Made by a program: the position numbers and the translations under genes. 64,000 nucleotides of DNA, taken from NCBI GenBank assembly GCA_938092015.1, contig CALKOT010000011.1, forward strand, positions 62,001 through 126,000, in the 5' to 3' direction. Numbering within the stretch: position 1 is the stretch's first letter; each line of letters begins with the position of its first letter. This DNA is from an uncultured Paracoccaceae bacterium. GTDB taxonomy: Bacteria > Pseudomonadota > Alphaproteobacteria > Rhodobacterales > Rhodobacteraceae. The notes under the pieces are model-generated. The model had not been told where the DNA came from and searched no databases. It saw only the letters and a list, made by a program, of their open reading frames with translations. Below are positions 61,163 through 64,000 of the stretch, piece by piece.

Positions 61163-62665
61163 CTACAGCATCTCCGCCAGCTTCAACCGCTGGATTTTCC
61201 CAGACGGCCCTTTGGGCAGCTCAGCCATCAAATGCACCCGGTCTGGCGCCTTGAATGCGCCGACCTTGGCAGTGCAAAGGGCGATGAGATCGGCTTCGGT
61301 CGATGCCGCTGCATCGCTTAGTCGAACCGCCGCTTCGACACGCTGGCCATAGGTCGGACAAGGTCGGGCGAAGGCGGCTGCTTCGACCACTTCATCGGAA
61401 GAATAGAGCGCTTCGTCAATCTCGCGCGGGGCAATGTTTTCACCGCCTTTGATGATCAGCTCTTTGCGCCGACCCGTGACGTAGACATAGCCGTCCTCAT
61501 CCATATGGCCTAGGTCGCCGGTCAGCAGCCAGCCTTCTTGCGTAATGGTCTTGGCGGTCTCTTCCGGGTTGAAAAGATATTCCTTCATCACGTTCGGCCC
61601 GCGTACGGCGATCTCGCCAGATGTTCCGCGCGGCGCGATTTTTTTGTCGGTGATGATCTCTGTTTCGTTGCCTATCGCGACGCCGGGCGAGCCGATCTTG
61701 CGGACCCCGGGCGGCAATGGATTAGACAGCATCTGGGCCGCCGTTTCAGTTAGGCCCATGGTTTCGACGATCGGAATGCCGAAGCGTTCTTCAAATGCCC
61801 GCTGCGTTTCTATTGGCAAAGGGGCGGAGGCTGAGCGGGCAAACCTGAGGCGGCCCGACATCTCCGCCTCAGGTGTCTCCGGCGCATGCAGCAGGTGCGA
61901 GATGATCGTCGGCACCACAGAAAACCATGTCGCCTGATTGTCGCCGACCCAACCCCAGAAGCGGGACAGCGAGAATTTTTCAGCCACGATGACCGCGCCG
62001 CCAGAAACAAGCGGCCCCATCAGCGTCACGCAGAGGCCGTTGATGTGGAAGAATGGCAGAACCATCAATGCGCGGTCATCTGGCGTCAATTCATGGGCCA
62101 GCGCGACCGTCCAGCCACCGGCCAGAAGGCTGGACTGATCATGCACGACGCCTTTCGGGCGACCCGTTGTGCCGGATGTGTACATCAGAAGGGCGTGGTC
62201 TGAGGCTGTCACATCGGCCAGCGCAGCGGTCATATCGGTGGGCCAGATGATCGCCTCGCCCACTTCTATGGCGGTAGGCCTTGCTTCTGTTTCCGTCAGC
62301 GCGTCGGCGAAAGTGGTCGTCTGTGATGTCCCCACCAGCGCGACGGCCGCTTTTGAATGCTCAATGGCATAGCCCATCGCGGATGCGCCAGCAGCCAGAT
62401 TCAAAGGCGTAGCGCGAAACCCGCCATAGAGAGCGCCGAACAGGCAGGTAATTCCCGCGCGCCCATTCGGCAGACAAAGGGCGACACTTTCGTCTTTCTC
62501 AACGCCCAGCCCGGATAAACGTGCTGCAATGTCAGCCGCGATGTCCCGCAATTCAGCCCAAGTCAGCGACGCGCCTTCGTCAGCAAATATGTGGCTGACA
62601 GCGTCCGGCGTTTCGGCCGCGCGGCGGTCCAGCCAATCGCGCACTGATCCTGCGGGTGGGGTCAT
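61163..62665 (-). CDS. CoA ligase, SauT-like
   Basis: An ANL-superfamily ligase of 500 residues. A3 is LLMYTSGTTGRPKGVVHD, A5 is VETMGLTETAAQ, the hinge region LTGDLGHMDEDGYVYVTGRRKELIIKGGENIAPREID, in part, and the last motif PKGPSGKIQRLKLAE carries the catalytic Lys. It overlaps by four bases (ATGA) the upstream gene for an acylating aldehyde dehydrogenase. That pair matches sulfoacetate-CoA ligase (SauT) and sulfoacetaldehyde dehydrogenase (SauS) of bacteria that grow on sulfoacetate, the reason for the name. Other short organic acids remain possible. Confidence 0.75.
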   Translation of the reverse strand: MTPPAGSVRDWLDRRAAETPDAVSHIFADEGASLTWAELRDIAADIAARLSGLGVEKDESVALCLPNGRAGITCLFGALYGGFRATPLNLAAGASAMGYAIEHSKAAVALVGTSQTTTFADALTETEARPTAIEVGEAIIWPTDMTAALADVTASDHALLMYTSGTTGRPKGVVHDQSSLLAGGWTVALAHELTPDDRALMVLPFFHINGLCVTLMGPLVSGGAVIVAEKFSLSRFWGWVGDNQATWFSVVPTIISHLLHAPETPEAEMSGRLRFARSASAPLPIETQRAFEERFGIPIVETMGLTETAAQMLSNPLPPGVRKIGSPGVAIGNETEIITDKKIAPRGTSGEIAVRGPNVMKEYLFNPEETAKTITQEGWLLTGDLGHMDEDGYVYVTGRRKELIIKGGENIAPREIDEALYSSDEVVEAAAFARPCPTYGQRVEAAVRLSDAAASTEADLIALCTAKVGAFKAPDRVHLMAELPKGPSGKIQRLKLAEML

Positions 62666-64000
62666 TTTCCTGCAGCCTGCCAGTAGTCGGCGAAGATGTC
62701 ATCAACACTGGGTTCTCGCGCTGGGATCGGACGGACAACCTTGGTGATGTTCAGGAAATGCTTCCAATGCAGATTCTCGTCGATGGAGTTGCCGCCCCAT
62801 GACCCGCAACCCATCGACAGCGAGAATGGCAGGCCGTTGTCGAAGCTGCCGCCATTGGCGAAGCAATGCGCCTGATTGACGATGACGCGACAGGTTGGCG
62901 CTTTCAGGCCAAGACCCATGGCGCGACTGTCATCGCCAGTATGGATGCCGACCGAATGGCCAGCGCCCTGATGATCCAGCACCCGCATCGCCAGTTCTTG
63001 TGCGTGGTCATAGTCGCGCGCGCGGTAAAGTGCGACGACGAGCGATAGTTTCTCGCCTGACAGTTTGTGTTCGGGGCCGATCCCTTCGGTTGGGACAGCG
63101 ACGAACTTCGTGCCTGCAGAGACTTGGTCCGTCAGTTCAAGCACCTCAAGTAGTTTGTCTGCGTCCTGCGCTAACGCTCCGCGTGCGAGGTGGCCCCTTT
63201 GCCATAGGCGATCGAGGACATGTTGTTCCATCGACGCATCCAGGGTCGCGCCACCCTCTGCCGCCATGGCTGCAACGAAATCATCGTAGATCGCGTCTAC
63301 GATGACCAAGGCGTTCTCGGATGAGCATGAGGTGGAGTTGTCGAAAGTCTTCGACGCAGCGATCTTTTTGGCGGCAGCCGCCAGATCAGCTGTCTCGTCC
63401 ACGATCACTGTTACGTTGCCCGCGCCTACGCCAACGGCTGGCGTGCCGGACGAATAGGCTCGGCGCACGTTGTCTTGTGAGCCTGTGACAACGACCAGAT
63501 CTGTCGCCTCAAGCATCCTCTGGGCCTTCACCTTATTCACTGGCGCCGGGACCATCTGGACAAGGTCGTGGTCGGCGCCGATCTTATCGAACTCATCATA
63601 GATATAGCCGATCAGCGTCTCGCAGCCCCGTACGCCTTTGGGCGAGGGCGACAAGATGATGGCATTGCCGCATTTCAGAGCGTTGATGATGTTGTTCGCA
63701 GGGGTCGCAATGGGGTTCGTGGACGGCACGATAGCCCCGACGACGCCGATGGGGCGGGCAATCTCGGTGATACCGGCTTGGGCGTCTTCCGAGATCACGC
63801 CGCATGTTGTCACGCCAGCGATGTCGCGCATCAGGCCCAGCGTCTTGCGGTGGTTCTTAGTGATCTTGTCGCGCACATTGCCAAGACCCGTGCTTTCCAC
63901 GGCAAGCTCAGCCATTTCGGCGTTGCGCGCAGGCTCCATGATCGCCCAGGCGGCTGCCTGTGCGGCGCGGTCATAGCGGGTCTGATCGGCGCCATCCTCG
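62662..64000 (-). CDS. Acylating aldehyde dehydrogenase, SauS-like (partial)
   Basis: A CoA-acylating aldehyde dehydrogenase, 446 residues of which lie in the window; the 5' end is beyond the right edge. Visible are EIARPIGVVGAIVPSTNPIATPANN, in part, AIILSPSPKGVRGCE, VVTGSQDNVRRAYSSGTPAVGVGAGNVTVIVDETADL, in part, and the catalytic Cys in TFDNSTSCSSENALVI. This last motif and the neighbouring ligase point to sulfoacetaldehyde dehydrogenase (sulfoacetaldehyde + CoA + NAD(P) to sulfoacetyl-CoA) rather than acetaldehyde dehydrogenase. It is coupled to the ligase by ATGA. Translation upstream of ATG 63939 is clearly homologous, so that ATG is internal. Confidence 0.75.
   Translation of the reverse strand, partial: EDGADQTRYDRAAQAAAWAIMEPARNAEMAELAVESTGLGNVRDKITKNHRKTLGLMRDIAGVTTCGVISEDAQAGITEIARPIGVVGAIVPSTNPIATPANNIINALKCGNAIILSPSPKGVRGCETLIGYIYDEFDKIGADHDLVQMVPAPVNKVKAQRMLEATDLVVVTGSQDNVRRAYSSGTPAVGVGAGNVTVIVDETADLAAAAKKIAASKTFDNSTSCSSENALVIVDAIYDDFVAAMAAEGGATLDASMEQHVLDRLWQRGHLARGALAQDADKLLEVLELTDQVSAGTKFVAVPTEGIGPEHKLSGEKLSLVVALYRARDYDHAQELAMRVLDHQGAGHSVGIHTGDDSRAMGLGLKAPTCRVIVNQAHCFANGGSFDNGLPFSLSMGCGSWGGNSIDENLHWKHFLNITKVVRPIPAREPSVDDIFADYWQAAGK

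Noticed and set aside
1-64000. Reassignment of TAG to a sense codon
   Set aside because: TAG ends many intact genes here at their normal family length (smc, tetR, ROK regulator, leuB, AKR, the SauT-like ligase), so it works as a stop.
1-64000. CRISPR array, tRNA, rRNA or transposable element
   Set aside because: I found no regularly spaced repeats, no cloverleaf-like intergenic sequence and no transposase or integrase motif in any frame.

Overview
The window looks like chromosomal DNA of a marine-type alphaproteobacterium of the order Rhodobacterales (roseobacter group). I base this on the moderately high GC, the mutY / DUF721 / DsbA-like / smc neighbourhood, a znuA | zur-znuC-znuB locus, tesA-ybbA-ybbP, a single long rsh (RelA/SpoT) gene, a VPLPA-CTERM protein, a CtrA-type TTAA-N7-TTAA box and protein sequences that look typical of that group. 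There are about 56 genes, dense and mostly in short operons with 4-base start/stop overlaps. I see no tRNA, rRNA, CRISPR array, transposase, integrase or phage gene. Layout: 0-4 kb is a decaying accessory stretch (broken GGDEF/EAL gene, intact alkB alkane hydroxylase, broken TylF-type methyltransferase, TetR regulator with a palindromic operator). 4-16 kb holds mutY, DUF721, a DsbA-like protein, an inserted dehydratase / CoA-ligase pair, smc, idi, a patatin lipase and an amine-oxidase-like flavoprotein. 16-25 kb is a pentose uptake and oxidation cluster: ROK repressor and xylose-dehydrogenase-like SDR diverge from xylF-xylH-xylG-lactonase, to which a secreted FG-GAP/UnbV protein is appended, facing a MauG-type dihaem peroxidase. 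26-36 kb carries an aldo/keto reductase, rsh, DUF2062, FkbM methyltransferase, a Bax-inhibitor-1 protein, ybbP-ybbA, tesA and thpR. 36-44 kb has regulators (LysR, GbsR-like, LysR), an AruI-like ThDP decarboxylase, a broken epimerase, leuB and a GNAT enzyme. 44-51 kb has an Lhr-type helicase, a PhyH dioxygenase, a GST and the zinc-uptake locus with two Zur-like boxes. 51-56 kb is a three-gene operon (choline-kinase-like phosphotransferase, dimethylglycine-dehydrogenase-like flavoprotein, acyl-CoA ligase). 56-64 kb has a frameshifted RTX protein, a fused aconitase X, a haemolysin-III protein, a VPLPA-CTERM protein with no normal start codon, and a SauT/SauS-like CoA ligase and acylating aldehyde dehydrogenase that runs off the window. 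Two features stand out. First, five genes carry clear lesions and a sixth has lost its start codon; three of the lesions are in-frame TAG codons where the family has a coding residue, although TAG also ends many intact genes here. Second, five copies of a 16-bp dyad (TTTCAC-NN-GTGAAA type, like parS but with two extra central bases) lie only between genes, always just downstream of a gene's 3' end.
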